In this document: positions 8,967 to 18,518 of the stretch, piece by piece
Layout: every line of letters starts with the position of its first letter
Numbering within the stretch: position 1 is the stretch's first letter
DNA from: Comamonadaceae bacterium
GTDB taxonomy: Bacteria > Pseudomonadota > Gammaproteobacteria > Burkholderiales > Burkholderiaceae_C
Assembly: GCA_947443645.1 (NCBI GenBank)
Contig: CANEXF010000011.1
Coordinates: forward strand, 1 to 64,000
Length of the DNA stretch: 64,000 nucleotides
Direction: 5' to 3'
The notes under the pieces: generated by a model
What the model was told of the DNA's origin: nothing
The model's database searches: none
Seen by the model: the letters and a program-made list of their open reading frames with translations, nothing else
Translations under genes and position numbers: made by a program

Positions 8967-10991
8967 ATGTTTGATGTTGAGTTTCTGGATATTCCGCCAC
9001 TGGTCAGCGCGGGCGGGCAAGTTCGCCTGCCCGGCTCGAAAAGCATTTCCAACCGGGTGTTGCTGCTGGCAGCCCTGAGCCACGGGAAAACCACGGTCAA
9101 GGAAGTGCTGGCATCCGACGACACGGCAGTGATGCTGAACGCGCTCGAACAACTCGGGTGCTCGGTTGAAAAAGACGGCAGCACCGTCACCATTGGCGGG
9201 CTCGGTGGCCAACTGGTTCATAAAAAAGCCAGTCTCTTCCTGGGTAACGCCGGCACCGCGATGCGACCGCTGACCGCGGCCCTGGCGCTGCTGGGCGGCG
9301 AGTTTGAATTGTCTGGCGTCGCACGCATGCACGAGCGGCCCATTGGCGACCTGGTCGAGGCCTTAAGACAGCTGGGCTGCGGCATAGACTATCTTGGCAA
9401 TCCAGGCTTTCCACCGCTGCGCCTGTATCCAGGCGGACTCAAGCTGGACACACCAATTCAGGTCAGAGGCGACGTTTCCAGCCAGTTCCTGACCGCGCTG
9501 CTGATGGCCTTGCCGCTGGTGGCAAAGCAGGACATTTCCATTGAAGTGGTCGGGGAGCTGATTTCCAGGCCTTATATCGAAATTACCCTGAATCTGCTGG
9601 CGCGCTTTGGCATTCAGGTCAAGCGCCCGCTGGGCAGTGACAACTGGCAAAGCTTCACAATCCCAGCAGGCAGCCGCTACCAGTCACCGGGTGAAATCCA
9701 CGTCGAGGGCGACGCCTCATCTGCTAGCTATTTCATAGCGCTTGGCGCAATAGCAGCGGCCACCAAGACCACAAATGGCATAGAAATACTGGGCGTGGGC
9801 ACGGACTCAATCCAGGGCGATATCCGCTTCGTGGAAGCCGCCCGGCTGATGGGCGCGCAGATCGAAAGCACGCCAAACTCACTGCGTATTTCACGCGGCA
9901 AACCGGGCCAGGGCTGGCCACTCAAGGCCATTGACCTGGACTGCAACCACATTCCCGACGCCGCCATGACACTGGCCATCATGGCGCTGTACGCCGATGG
10001 CACAAGCGTATTGCGCAATATCGCAAGCTGGCGGGTCAAGGAAACCGACCGGATTGCGGCCATGGCATGTGAGCTGCGCAAACTGGGCGCGACGGTCGAA
10101 GAAGGTGCCGACTTCCTGAAGATCACCCCACCGGCCGTCGTGGGCGGCGTCTCGCAATGGGCCAGCGCAGCCATAGAAACATACGACGACCACCGCGTCG
10201 CCATGTGCTTTTCTCTGGCCGCCTTCAATCCGGCGCAATTGCCGATCCGGATTCTTGACCCCAAATGCGTCGCCAAGACCTTTCCAGACTATTTTGAGGC
10301 CTTGTTCAGCGTGAGCCGCGCCGAAACACACCAGATTCCGGTCATCTGCATTGACGGACCAACGGCATCCGGCAAAGGAACGCTGGCGGCACAGGTGGCC
10401 CAGCGCCTGGGTTACCACTTTCTGGATTCAGGCGCGCTCTACCGTTTAAGTGCGTTTGCGGCCAGTCGCGCGGGCATCTCACTGGACGACGGCCCCGGTA
10501 TTGCACGGATTGCCGCCAGCATGCCAGTACGTTTCGTCAGCCATCAGATCTATCTGGGTGCCGAGGACGTGTCCGAACAGATTCGCACCGAAGCCGCAGG
10601 CATGGCCGCATCCCGGGTTTCGGCGCATGCCGAGGTGCGCAGTGCCCTGCTGGCGCTTCAGCACAGCTTTCGCAAGCTGCCAGGGCTGGTGGCGGACGGA
10701 CGCGACATGGGAAGCGTCATATTCCCCGATGCGCCGTTGAAGATTTTTCTCGTCGCAAGCGCCCGATGCAGAGCTGAACGCCGCCATAAGCAATTGATTT
10801 CAAAGGGAAATTCGACTACACTGCAAGACATTCAACTGGATTTGGAAGCCCGTGATGCGCGTGACATGTCACGCCAGACGGCGCCTTTGAAGCCTGCTGA
10901 TGATGCCTTGCTGCTGGACAACTCCGATTTGTCGATCGAAAAGTCGACACTACAGGTGATTGACTGGTGGCAGGGTAGAAGGCCCTTCTGA
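8967..10991 (+). CDS. aroA: EPSP synthase / cytidylate kinase fusion
   Basis: A 674-residue fusion of two enzymes. Residues 1 to about 445 are 5-enolpyruvylshikimate-3-phosphate synthase ([17 protein letters not shown] near residue 20, [15 protein letters not shown] near residue 92, and the late segment [16 protein letters not shown]). From about residue 455 it is cytidylate kinase (P-loop [15 protein letters not shown], then [10 protein letters not shown] and the [13 protein letters not shown] segment). In many bacteria aroA and cmk are adjacent separate genes before rpsA; here there is no stop between them, and the linker around [10 protein letters not shown] is short. This fusion is known from Comamonadaceae. 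Both active-site sets look intact. Confidence 0.96.
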   Translation: MFDVEFLDIPPLVSAGGQVRLPGSKSISNRVLLLAALSHGKTTVKEVLASDDTAVMLNALEQLGCSVEKDGSTVTIGGLGGQLVHKKASLFLGNAGTAMRPLTAALALLGGEFELSGVARMHERPIGDLVEALRQLGCGIDYLGNPGFPPLRLYPGGLKLDTPIQVRGDVSSQFLTALLMALPLVAKQDISIEVVGELISRPYIEITLNLLARFGIQVKRPLGSDNWQSFTIPAGSRYQSPGEIHVEGDASSASYFIALGAIAAATKTTNGIEILGVGTDSIQGDIRFVEAARLMGAQIESTPNSLRISRGKPGQGWPLKAIDLDCNHIPDAAMTLAIMALYADGTSVLRNIASWRVKETDRIAAMACELRKLGATVEEGADFLKITPPAVVGGVSQWASAAIETYDDHRVAMCFSLAAFNPAQLPIRILDPKCVAKTFPDYFEALFSVSRAETHQIPVICIDGPTASGKGTLAAQVAQRLGYHFLDSGALYRLSAFAASRAGISLDDGPGIARIAASMPVRFVSHQIYLGAEDVSEQIRTEAAGMAASRVSAHAEVRSALLALQHSFRKLPGLVADGRDMGSVIFPDAPLKIFLVASARCRAERRHKQLISKGNSTTLQDIQLDLEARDARDMSRQTAPLKPADDALLLDNSDLSIEKSTLQVIDWWQGRRPF

Positions 10992-11143
10992 CGCACGACG
11001 CGCCCTCTTTCAAAGGGTGCCTGAGTCAGCCGGTTCGTCAACGTAACCCGCGGTCTCTTTTGACCGCAAAACAAGCCGCACGCAGAACTAAAACCTGTAG
11101 CAATTCCGCTATTCGAACCCTGCGCCTGTGGACAAGGAAAATC

Positions 11144-12829
11144 ATGTCTGAATCATTTGCCGACCTATTTGCCGAATCGCTCCAACGCTCCGAAATGCGT
11201 ACCGGTGAGGTCATCACCGCTGAAGTAGTGCGTATCGATCACAACCACGTCGTTGTGAACGCTGGACTCAAATCCGAGGCTTATGTCCCCCTCGAAGAAT
11301 TCAAAAACGACCAAGGCGAGCTTGAAGTTCAAGTTGGCGACTTTGTGTCGGTGGCCATCGACTCCGTCGAAAACGGTTACGGCGACACCCTGCTCAGCCG
11401 TGACAAGGCCAAGCGCCTGGCCTCATGGATGAGCCTGGAAAAAGCTCTGGAATCCGGCGAGTTCGTCACTGGCCAGACCAGCGGCAAAGTCAAAGGCGGC
11501 CTGACCGTTCTGGTCAATGGCATCCGTGCTTTCCTGCCAGGTTCGCTGATCGACACCCGCCCTATCAAGGACTTGTCTCCGTACGAGAACAAGACCATGG
11601 AATTCAAGGTCATCAAGCTCGATCGCAAACGCAACAACGTCGTGCTGTCACGCCGCGCTGTGGTCGAAGCCAGCATGGGCGAAGAACGCGCCAAGCTGAT
11701 GGAAACCCTGAAAGAAGGCTCCTCCGTCAAGGGCATCGTCAAGAACATCACCGAATACGGTGCGTTCGTTGACCTGGGCGGCATTGACGGCCTGCTGCAC
11801 ATCACCGACATGGCATGGCGTCGCGTGCGTCACCCAAGCGAGGTTGTGACGGCTGGACAGGAAATTGTTGCCAAGATCCTGAAGTTCGACACCGAGAAAA
11901 ATCGCGTGTCACTGGGTCTGAAACAAATGGGCGACGATCCATGGATGGGCGTGAACCGCCGCTACCCACAGACCACCCGTCTGTTCGGCAAGATCACCAA
12001 CATCGCCGACTACGGCGCATTTGTGGAACTCGAGCCAGGCATCGAAGGTCTGGTGCACGTGTCCGAAATGGACTGGACGAATAAAAACGTCGCACCAAGC
12101 AAGCTCGTGGCCCTGGGCGACGAAGTCGAAGTCATGGTTCTGGAAATCGACGAAGACAAACGCCGTATCAGCCTGGGCATGAAGCAGTGCAAGGCCAATC
12201 CATGGCAAGAATTCGCACAGGACACCAAGCGCGGCGACCGCGTCAAAGGTCCTATCAAGTCGATCACCGACTTTGGCGTGTTCGTTGGCCTGGCTGCCGG
12301 TATCGACGGCCTGGTGCACTTGTCTGACCTCTCGTGGAACGAGCCCGGCGAAGCCGCAGTTCGCAACTACAAAAAGGGCCAGGAAGTCGAAGCGATTGTG
12401 TTGGCTGTCGACGTCGACCGCGAGCGCATCTCCCTGGGCATCAAGCAGCTGGATTCTGATCCGTTCACCACGTTCGTGTCTATCAATGACAAGGGCGCGA
12501 TCGTGACCGGCAAGGTCAAGACTGTTGATGCCAAAGGCGCAGAGATCGATCTGGGCGAAGACATCATTGGTTACTTGCGTGCCAGCGAGATCAGCCGTGA
12601 CCGCGTTGAAGATGCGCGCAACGTGCTCAAAGAAGGCGACGAAGTTTCTGCAGTCGTGGTGAACGTGGATCGCAAGACCCGCAACATCCAGCTGTCAGTC
12701 AAGGCCAAGGACAATGCGGACCAGCAAGAAGCCATGCAGTCCCTGAGCCAGCAGTCGTCACGTGACAATGCCGGCCTGACCAACCTTGGCGCACTGCTGC
12801 GCGCCAAGATGGAAAACACCGAGAAGTAA
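11144..12829 (+). CDS. rpsA: 30S ribosomal protein S1
   Basis: A 561-residue protein with six S1 RNA-binding repeats; repeats 3-6 are clearest (for example [24 protein letters not shown] and [25 protein letters not shown] each contain the S1 core). It mediates initiation on mRNAs with weak ribosome sites. I start it at ATG 11144 ([14 protein letters not shown]), which has AAGGA about 8 bases upstream; the reading frame is open for 28 more codons upstream, but that segment has no S1 character. The cmk-rpsA-ihfB order is conserved in proteobacteria. A strong hairpin separates it from ihfB. Confidence 0.97.
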   Translation: MSESFADLFAESLQRSEMRTGEVITAEVVRIDHNHVVVNAGLKSEAYVPLEEFKNDQGELEVQVGDFVSVAIDSVENGYGDTLLSRDKAKRLASWMSLEKALESGEFVTGQTSGKVKGGLTVLVNGIRAFLPGSLIDTRPIKDLSPYENKTMEFKVIKLDRKRNNVVLSRRAVVEASMGEERAKLMETLKEGSSVKGIVKNITEYGAFVDLGGIDGLLHITDMAWRRVRHPSEVVTAGQEIVAKILKFDTEKNRVSLGLKQMGDDPWMGVNRRYPQTTRLFGKITNIADYGAFVELEPGIEGLVHVSEMDWTNKNVAPSKLVALGDEVEVMVLEIDEDKRRISLGMKQCKANPWQEFAQDTKRGDRVKGPIKSITDFGVFVGLAAGIDGLVHLSDLSWNEPGEAAVRNYKKGQEVEAIVLAVDVDRERISLGIKQLDSDPFTTFVSINDKGAIVTGKVKTVDAKGAEIDLGEDIIGYLRASEISRDRVEDARNVLKEGDEVSAVVVNVDRKTRNIQLSVKAKDNADQQEAMQSLSQQSSRDNAGLTNLGALLRAKMENTEK

Positions 12830-12843
12830 ACGGACCTCCCGCC

Positions 12844-12891
12844 AAATGGCGTGCATAAGTCGTGCACAGGCGCGACTGCTGCACGCCATTT
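12844..12891 (+). other. Intercistronic hairpin between rpsA and ihfB
   Basis: Perfect 12-base arms AAATGGCGTGCA (12844-12855) and TGCACGCCATTT (12880-12891), with an inner 5-base stem AGTCG/CGACT, a 2-base internal loop on each side and a 10-base apical loop. No T run follows, so it is not a standard terminator. It ends 16 bases before the ihfB start codon. Confidence 0.75.
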
Positions 12892-12907
12892 CGCTGTCCA
12901 AAATTTT

Positions 12908-13231
12908 ATGACCCGAAGCGATCTTGTAGAAGAACTGGCAGCCCGATTCAGCCAGTTGACGCACCGTGATGCTGAAACGGCCGTCAAGACCATTCTTGAT
13001 GCCGTCAGCGATGCACTCGTGCGTGGCCACAGGATAGAGATTCGCGGTTTTGGCAGTTTCTCCATCAATCGCAGGCCACCGCGCATGGGCAGAAACCCGC
13101 GATCCGGCGAGAGTGTGGCGATTCCTGAAAAACGTGTTCCGCACTTCAAGCCAGGCAAGGCCTTGCGTGAAGCGGTGGATGCCCGTACGGAAGAACTGCT
13201 GACGACGACGCGCCAGAAGGCGTCACAATAA
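12908..13231 (+). CDS. ihfB: Integration host factor subunit beta
   Basis: A 107-residue DNA-bending protein of the HU/IHF family. It starts [23 protein letters not shown], then has the beta-arm region [26 protein letters not shown] and the C-terminal [15 protein letters not shown]. The position after rpsA fits IhfB. The chosen ATG at 12908 matches IHF N-termini; the open frame upstream crosses the hairpin and is not coding. No Shine-Dalgarno sequence is visible; the leader is the A/T-rich stretch AAAATTTT. Confidence 0.96.
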   Translation: MTRSDLVEELAARFSQLTHRDAETAVKTILDAVSDALVRGHRIEIRGFGSFSINRRPPRMGRNPRSGESVAIPEKRVPHFKPGKALREAVDARTEELLTTTRQKASQ

Positions 13232-13256
13232 GACCTGCCATGACAGGAGACCCAAA

Positions 13257-13565
13257 GTGAAATACCTGACGTGGCTGCTTAAAGCAGCCATTTTTTTTAC
13301 ACTGTTCGCTTTCGCACTGAATAACCAGCAAAGCGTTGCTGTTTATTTCTTTTTTGGTACGGTCTGGAAAGCACCTCTGGTGATGGTCGTGCTGGCCGCC
13401 TTCGCAAGCGGATTGGCGCTGGGCGTGCTGGTCATGATGCCGCGCTGGTGGAGAAAACGCCAGGCAACGCGCCGCCACCTTGCCGGCCATTCAGAACATG
13501 CAGACAGCACCGACTGGCTAGCGCCACCCACAGACCTTCCAAACATCCCACGACATGGACTTTGA
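13257..13565 (+). CDS. lapA: LapA-domain inner membrane protein
   Basis: A 102-residue inner membrane protein with two transmembrane segments (about residues 8-24 and 36-60), followed by a basic WWRKRQATRRH stretch and a short soluble tail. It matches the LapA (YciS, DUF1049) family in size and topology (NNQQSVAVYFFFG is the usual periplasmic loop). It uses a GTG start at 13257 with AGGAGA upstream. Its end overlaps lapB by 11 bases, and its usual partner LapB regulates LpxC turnover and LPS assembly. Confidence 0.88.
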   Translation: MKYLTWLLKAAIFFTLFAFALNNQQSVAVYFFFGTVWKAPLVMVVLAAFASGLALGVLVMMPRWWRKRQATRRHLAGHSEHADSTDWLAPPTDLPNIPRHGL

Positions 13566-14700
13566 CTTCACCTGGGTTTTACTCGGTCTGCCCATCGCAT
13601 TCACCCTGGGCTGGCTCGCGTCGCGTGTTGATATCAGGCAGCTGCGCATTGAAAACCGCCAGGCACCCAAAGCCTACTTCAGGGGTTTGAATTTTCTGCT
13701 CAACGAGCAGCAAGATCAGGCGATAGACGCGTTTATTGAAGCCGTACAAAACGACCCCGACACCTCCGAGTTGCACTTTGCGCTGGGCAACCTGTTTCGC
13801 AGGCGCGGCGAGTACGAGCGCGCCGTACGTGTGCATGAGCATCTGATGTCGCGCGGCGATCTGGCCCAGCCTGAGCGGGACCGCGCCCAGCATGCGCTGG
13901 CACTCGACTTTCTCAAGGCCGGGCTGCTCGACCGTGCAGAGGCAGCACTGCGCAAGCTCGAAGGCACAAGCTACGAAGAAGAGGCCAGGCTGGCGCTGCT
14001 GTCGATTTACGAACGCTCACGCGACTGGCAGCACGCCACTGAAATCGCCAGCAGGCTCGACGAAACCAGCCATGGCAGCTTTAGCGGGCGGCAAGCACAC
14101 TACCTCTGCGAGCAAGCCGGCACCGCCCTGGCGGCAGGCGATGCCAACACGGCCCTGCAAACCTTGCAGCTGGCCTGCCAGACTGCACCCACGCTCGCGC
14201 GTCCTCTGATAGATCTGGCCACGCTGCAAAACCAGCAGGGTCAGCAGCAAGCAGCGCTGGACACCTTGCTGCAACTTGAAAAAGTCGCGCCGCAGGCCTT
14301 GCCATTGGCTGCCAGCTTGCTGGTGAACATCGCGCAGACACCGGCCATGCTGGCCAGCGTCGTCGAACTGCTCCAGACCAACTACCAGCGCGCGCCGTCG
14401 GTAGATGTGATGGATGCGATCGCCCGGCTGGACAAAGACCCGAGCTCAAGCAGACAGGGCTATATCCGGCACCTCGAGCGCGAGGCATCGCTGGTCGCCG
14501 CCGCACGCTGGATTGCCGGGGAAAAACTCGGCAGCGAGGACAAGCACAAGCTGCTGCAACGCGCACTGGATCAGGCCACCAAACCGCTGATGCGCTACCG
14601 CTGTGCGGCCTGCGGCTTTGAAGCCACCCAGCACTTCTGGCACTGCCCCGGCTGCCAGGCCTGGGACAGCTATCCGGCGCGGCGCATCGAGGAGTTATGA
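13555..14700 (+). CDS. lapB: Lipopolysaccharide assembly protein LapB
   Basis: A 381-residue protein with one N-terminal membrane anchor (WVLLGLPIAFTLGWLASR), a long array of TPR helices (about residues 40-330) and a C-terminal rubredoxin-like zinc knuckle with CAACGF and CPGCQAW pairs (four cysteines). In E. coli LapB (YciM) guides FtsH-dependent degradation of LpxC and balances LPS synthesis. It overlaps lapA and is followed by heptose genes, so the context is LPS. Confidence 0.93.
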   Translation: MDFDFTWVLLGLPIAFTLGWLASRVDIRQLRIENRQAPKAYFRGLNFLLNEQQDQAIDAFIEAVQNDPDTSELHFALGNLFRRRGEYERAVRVHEHLMSRGDLAQPERDRAQHALALDFLKAGLLDRAEAALRKLEGTSYEEEARLALLSIYERSRDWQHATEIASRLDETSHGSFSGRQAHYLCEQAGTALAAGDANTALQTLQLACQTAPTLARPLIDLATLQNQQGQQQAALDTLLQLEKVAPQALPLAASLLVNIAQTPAMLASVVELLQTNYQRAPSVDVMDAIARLDKDPSSSRQGYIRHLEREASLVAAARWIAGEKLGSEDKHKLLQRALDQATKPLMRYRCAACGFEATQHFWHCPGCQAWDSYPARRIEEL

Positions 14701-14795
14701 CTACCCCCGTCGGACGCTCACTTCGTGTAGCGCCTTCCCCCCTTGAAGGGGGCAGCAGCTGTGGCCCGGCAAAGCCGGTTCCACGCTGCTATTTG
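14701..14795 (+). repeat. Intergenic repeat with CCCCCTT/AAGGGGG palindrome
   Basis: This fills most of the 112-base gap between lapB and the heptose kinase gene. It contains CCCCCTTGAAGGGGG (7-base arms around one base) and then CCGGC-AAA-GCCGG. A related copy with TTCCCCCC and AAGGGGGC lies inverted at 31191-31224. I recall similar dispersed repeats in Comamonadaceae genomes; this is not verified here. Confidence 0.7.
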
Positions 14796-14812
14796 CATGA
14801 ATAACAAAAGAC

Positions 14813-15766
14813 ATGACGACAACTTCAAAACTATCTGCTGAACAAATTGCCAAGGCACGCGTGCTGGTCGTTGGCGACGCCATGCTGGACCGCTACTGGT
14901 ACGGCGCCGTGGACCGCATATCGCCCGAAGCCCCTGTGCCTGTGGTGCGGGTCACGCGCACCGAGGAGCGCATTGGCGCGGCCGCCAACGTGGCCTACAA
15001 CATTGTCACGCTGGGCGCGCAGGCCTCTTTGCTCAGCGTCGTCGGTGAAGACGAAGCCAGCCACCAGCTTGAAGCACTGGTCGCCAAAACCGGCATCACA
15101 CCCTACTTCGGGCGTGACGCAAAACTCAAAACCACCGTCAAGCTGCGCGTGATCGGGCGCCAGCAGCAGCTGCTGCGCCTCGACTTTGAGAACACCCCCG
15201 AACATGAGGTGCTCGCCTCGCAGTCCGCGACCTTTGAAAAACTCTACCCAGACCATGACGCGGTGCTGTTCTCGGACTATGGCAAAGGCGGTCTGGCGCA
15301 CATCACACTGATGATTGACCAGGCGCGCGCAGCCGGCAAGGTGGTGCTGGTTGACCCCAAGGGTGCAGACTACGAACGCTATAAAAATGCGACGGTCATC
15401 ACGCCCAACCGCACCGAGCTGGAGCAGGTCATAGGTGTTTGGCGCGATGAGGCCGAGCTCCAGGCCAAAGCCCATCAACTGAGAAAATCACTGAATCTTC
15501 AGGCCCTGCTGCTGACCCGCAGCGAAGCAGGCATGACCTTGTTCGACGAGCTGGGAGAACTGCATGTGCCCGCAGTCGCGCGTGAAGTATTTGACGTCAC
15601 CGGCGCCGGTGACACCGTGATTGCCACGCTGGCAGCCATGGCCGCCAGCGGCATGAGCTTGCGCGAAGCAGTACCGATTGCCAACCGTGCTGGTGGCATC
15701 GTGGTTGGCAAATTCGGCACGGCAACCGTCAATTTCAGCGAGCTGTTCAGCCCGCAGGGCATATAG
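14813..15766 (+). CDS. hldE: D-glycero-beta-D-manno-heptose-7-phosphate kinase
   Basis: A PfkB/ribokinase-family kinase of 317 residues that corresponds only to the first (kinase) domain of E. coli HldE; the adenylyltransferase domain must be elsewhere. It phosphorylates heptose-7-phosphate at O-1 in ADP-heptose synthesis for the LPS core. Features are [15 protein letters not shown] near residue 14, [11 protein letters not shown] near residue 50, and the ATP/anion-hole motif [16 protein letters not shown] near residue 260. It is followed after 10 bases by hldD. It could also be called rfaE1 or hldA. Confidence 0.93.
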   Translation: MTTTSKLSAEQIAKARVLVVGDAMLDRYWYGAVDRISPEAPVPVVRVTRTEERIGAAANVAYNIVTLGAQASLLSVVGEDEASHQLEALVAKTGITPYFGRDAKLKTTVKLRVIGRQQQLLRLDFENTPEHEVLASQSATFEKLYPDHDAVLFSDYGKGGLAHITLMIDQARAAGKVVLVDPKGADYERYKNATVITPNRTELEQVIGVWRDEAELQAKAHQLRKSLNLQALLLTRSEAGMTLFDELGELHVPAVAREVFDVTGAGDTVIATLAAMAASGMSLREAVPIANRAGGIVVGKFGTATVNFSELFSPQGI

Positions 15767-15776
15767 GAAATTCATC

Positions 15777-16793
15777 ATGAAAATAGTTGTGACTGGCGCA
15801 GCCGGCTTTATTGGCAGCAACATTGTCAATGGTCTGAATGCACGCGGCATTGACGACATCATCGCGGTTGACGACATGACTGACGGCGACAAATTCCGCA
15901 ATCTCGCTGATTTGAAAATCGCAGACTATGTCGACGCCGATGATTTTTATGAGCTGTTCGCCGAAGGTGCTTTTGGCGACGTTGAAGCCGTGTTTCATGA
16001 AGGCGCATGCAGCGACACCATGGAGCTTGACGGCAAATTCATGATGGACAACAACTACACCCTGTCATGCGACTTGTTCCAGTCCTGCCGCGAACAAGGC
16101 ACACGCCTGCTCTATGCATCGTCTGCCGCAACCTATGGCGGCTCGGACACCTTCAGGGAGTCGCCCGAGTTCGAAAAACCGCTCAATGTTTACGGCTACT
16201 CCAAACTGCTGTTTGACCAGCGCTTACGGCGTGAACTGGGCGCTACGTTCGCGGGCGCAAGCACGCAGGTTGCGGGCTTTCGCTACTTCAACGTGTACGG
16301 CACGCGTGAGCAGCACAAGGGCCGCATGGCCAGCGTGGCTTTTCATCAATTCAACCAGTTCAAGTCCGATGGCAAGGTCAAGCTGTTTGGTGAATACGGT
16401 GGTTACGCGGCTGGCGGCCAGATGCGTGACTTTGTCTTTATCGACGACGTGGTGGCTGTCAACCTCTGGTTTCTCGATCATCCCGAGGCCTCGGGCATTT
16501 TCAACCTTGGCACGGGCCGCGCCCAGCCCTTCAACGATGTGGCGCTCGCGGTAGTCAACACCCTGCGTCAAACCCAGCAGTATGCGCCGCTGACGCTTGA
16601 AGATGCCGCACGCGGCGGATTGATTGACTACATTGCGTTTCCCGATGCGCTGGTTGGCAAATACCAGAGCTACACACAGGCCGACTTGAGCGCTTTGCGT
16701 GCGGCTGGCTGCACGCACCAGTTTGCAGATGTGCAAACCGGTGTGACGGCCTATATGGATGCGCTGATCAAGGCCGCAGGCCCCGGTCTTTAA
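15777..16793 (+). CDS. hldD: ADP-glyceromanno-heptose 6-epimerase
   Basis: A short-chain dehydrogenase/epimerase of 338 residues making ADP-L-glycero-D-manno-heptose, the LPS core precursor. The NADP-binding motif [17 protein letters not shown] is at residues 5-21. The segments ASSAATYG and the catalytic YGYSKLLFD (Y-x3-K) follow. The characteristic [19 protein letters not shown] is near residue 170. I start it at ATG 15777 ([10 protein letters not shown]) with AGGAAA upstream. It is paired with the kinase gene just upstream. Confidence 0.96.
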   Translation: MKIVVTGAAGFIGSNIVNGLNARGIDDIIAVDDMTDGDKFRNLADLKIADYVDADDFYELFAEGAFGDVEAVFHEGACSDTMELDGKFMMDNNYTLSCDLFQSCREQGTRLLYASSAATYGGSDTFRESPEFEKPLNVYGYSKLLFDQRLRRELGATFAGASTQVAGFRYFNVYGTREQHKGRMASVAFHQFNQFKSDGKVKLFGEYGGYAAGGQMRDFVFIDDVVAVNLWFLDHPEASGIFNLGTGRAQPFNDVALAVVNTLRQTQQYAPLTLEDAARGGLIDYIAFPDALVGKYQSYTQADLSALRAAGCTHQFADVQTGVTAYMDALIKAAGPGL

Positions 16794-16810
16794 GACGCAG
16801 CAGCGCGTCA

Positions 16811-17197
16811 CTAAGGCGCAGCTTTGGCGGTTGGCGACGGCACGGCCGCCGGTACGGGAAAGCGGTAATACAAGGCATTGAGGTAAAGCGCGACCTCCGT
16901 CACGTCTTCGTCCGGCCAGGCGAGTCCTGATGCGTTCTGCCAGCGCACCACTTCAGCGCGCAGACTTGGCCAGTTGGTGGCCACCTTGTTGTCGCGCCAG
17001 TGCAGCTGGCTGCTATGACAAGTGATGCAATGCGTCGCATACAGCAACTCGCCGCGTGTTGCCTCGCCGGCTTTCTGCGCATGCGCAAGCCCGCAAATCC
17101 CAAAGCTGACAAACGCCAGCATGAATAGACCTTGCTGCGCCAGTTTCTGTCGTTTATGGGTGAGTTTGAAAATTGAGGTTTTCATTGCGGTGTCCAT
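16811..17197 (-). CDS. Monohaem c-type cytochrome
   Basis: A 128-residue exported protein with a signal peptide ending ICGLAHAQ and a single haem-binding CITCH motif in LLYATHCITCHSSQLHWRD. The C-terminus is Pro/Ala-rich (VPSPTAKAAP). The start at 17197 has AAGGA about 11 bases upstream; a second ATG lies four codons later. It is convergent with hldD and followed on its other side by the CBS gene. The redox partner is unknown. The domain WPDEDVTEVALYLN resembles small cytochromes that serve as electron carriers. Confidence 0.85.
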   Translation of the reverse strand: MDTAMKTSIFKLTHKRQKLAQQGLFMLAFVSFGICGLAHAQKAGEATRGELLYATHCITCHSSQLHWRDNKVATNWPSLRAEVVRWQNASGLAWPDEDVTEVALYLNALYYRFPVPAAVPSPTAKAAP

Positions 17198-17217
17198 TGT
17201 GCTTATCCTTCGCGCTC

Positions 17218-17670
17218 CTAGCTGCGCTGCTCAAACTCCCTGTCCCTGGCACCAAGCACGCCTGCGGCAAGATCGGCCAGTTCGCGGGTGAGCAGCTCAA
17301 GGATGTCCTCCATCGTGACGATGCCGGCCAGGCGGCCTGCGGCGTCCACGATCACCAGACGACGCAAGCGGTGCGTGCGCATCAGCTGAACCGCGTCCAT
17401 CGCATCCATCTCATCGCCCACCACCACAAGATCGCTGGACATGATGTCGCCAGCCGTGAAGACCTCCGGGTCCAAGCCTTCGGCCATCAAGGCCAGCACC
17501 AAGTCCCGGTCCGTCAGGATGCCGACGGGCACACTGCTGTCGATGGCGTCCACCACAATCAAGGCGCCAACATGGTGTTTGCGCATCAGCTGCGCCGCTG
17601 CGAGCGCCGACGTATCGGGATCAACAATGGCGACCACGACAGTTGCGAAGTCTTTAAGCAGAGTAGGCAT
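17218..17670 (-). CDS. Tandem CBS-domain protein
   Basis: A 150-residue protein made of two CBS domains (about residues 1-60 and 70-135; GALIVVD...VGILTDRDLVLAL and RRLVIVDAAGRLAGIVTMEDILE). Such small proteins bind adenosyl ligands and act as sensors, and the specific role here is unknown. The start at 17670 (MPTLLKDFATVVV) has AGGAG 8-12 bases upstream and is preferred to a start seven codons earlier. It lies 20 bases upstream of the cytochrome gene on the same strand and may be co-transcribed with it. The 248 bases between it and the next gene show no feature I can support. Confidence 0.88.
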   Translation of the reverse strand: MPTLLKDFATVVVAIVDPDTSALAAAQLMRKHHVGALIVVDAIDSSVPVGILTDRDLVLALMAEGLDPEVFTAGDIMSSDLVVVGDEMDAMDAVQLMRTHRLRRLVIVDAAGRLAGIVTMEDILELLTRELADLAAGVLGARDREFEQRS

Positions 17671-17918
17671 GCAGGCACTCCTTTGAATCAAGCTTCAAGC
17701 TTATGCCCTGGCGGTCTACCCGCTGCTTGATCCAACGCAAATCCACGCGGTCTTTAGGCGTAACACCGCGCTGTCGACCGCCAGAACCGCGGGTTTTCCC
17801 ACACAACAAGCCCAAAAACCCGGTCAACCCGGCGGCCACGGCCGCCGTTAAAAAAAGGACATCCTGGACTGCAGGAGGGATCACTTTCTGAATCAACCCA
17901 CATTAGAGGAGTTTTCTC

Positions 17919-18383
17919 ATGTTCAAAAAAGTACTCGCATTTTTCGCCGCCATGTCCCTGGTCGCCGCGTTTGCCGCGGTCGATGTCAACAAAGCCAGTG
18001 AAGCCGAACTGGACGGCATCAAGGGCATAGGGCCCGTCACATCCAAGCTGATCATTTCTGAACGCAAGAAAAGCGAATTCAAAAACTGGGACGACTTCAT
18101 CTCCCGCGTCAAAGGTGTGGGCGAGAAAAGTGCGGCCAAGTTCTCCGCCGAAGGCCTGACCGTGGGCGGCGCCGGTTTCAAGGCTGCCGCGACAGCCAGA
18201 AAAGACGACAAACCCGCAGCCAAAGCTGAAGAGAAAAAGGCCGATGCCAAAGTTGCAGCCGCACCCGCAGCGCCCGCTTCAAGCGCCAAAGAAATGAAAA
18301 AAGAAGCCAAGGCAGAAGCAAAAGTAGAAGCCAAAGCCAAGGTTGAGGCAGCCAAACCAGCCGCCAGCGCAGCCAAAAAATAA
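17919..18383 (+). CDS. ComEA-like helix-hairpin-helix protein with Ala/Lys-rich tail
   Basis: A 154-residue protein with a signal peptide (MFKKVLAFFAAMSLVAAFA) and one helix-hairpin-helix pair (VDVNKASEAELDGIKGIGP, then ISRVKGVGEKSAAKF), as in the competence protein ComEA that binds incoming DNA in the periplasm. From about residue 88 to the end the protein is almost only Ala, Lys and Glu (for example EAKAEAKVEAKAKVEAAKP), like bacterial histone H1-type tails. Ordinary ComEA proteins of related bacteria are about 100 residues, so the tail is an addition. A ribosome site GAGG precedes the ATG, and a terminator follows at 18406-18434. Confidence 0.85.
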   Translation: MFKKVLAFFAAMSLVAAFAAVDVNKASEAELDGIKGIGPVTSKLIISERKKSEFKNWDDFISRVKGVGEKSAAKFSAEGLTVGGAGFKAAATARKDDKPAAKAEEKKADAKVAAAPAAPASSAKEMKKEAKAEAKVEAKAKVEAAKPAASAAKK

Positions 18384-18405
18384 CCAGCCTGTCTGAATCA
18401 CGCGT

Positions 18406-18434
18406 AAAAAAACCGCCAATACGGCGGTTTTTTT
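18406..18434 (+). terminator. Rho-independent terminator after the ComEA-like gene
   Basis: A 12-base perfect inverted repeat (AAAAAAACCGCC / GGCGGTTTTTTT after a 5-base loop) 23 bases past the stop codon, with T and A runs on both sides. Confidence 0.92.
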
Positions 18435-18436
18435 GG

Positions 18437-18480
18437 CTATTTAGGCCGCTAACGCCCGCTGAATGGGCGTAAGCCGCTAT
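18437..18480 (-). repeat. Dispersed short repeat, RTAGCKGC family
   Basis: On the minus strand it reads ATAGCGGCTTACGCCC, a variable loop, then GGGCGTTAGCGGCCTAAATAG. It shares this layout with copies at 26307, 34886, 51500 and 54270. This copy lies between the ComEA-like terminator and the oxoprolinase stop. Confidence 0.65.
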
Positions 18481-18518
18481 TGAATCATGAGCATCCACTA
18501 GCGACTCATCAGACTTGT

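Noticed and set aside
9721..9760. CTGCTAGC...AATAGCAG inverted repeat inside aroA
   Set aside because: The encoded residues ([13 protein letters not shown]) agree with the expected AroA sequence at this place, so it need not be a repeat insertion.
17654..17896. 80-residue minus-strand frame with a hydrophobic N-terminus upstream of the CBS gene
   Set aside because: It would start with TTG without a ribosome site, overlaps the CBS start region and has no family resemblance. Probably not coding.
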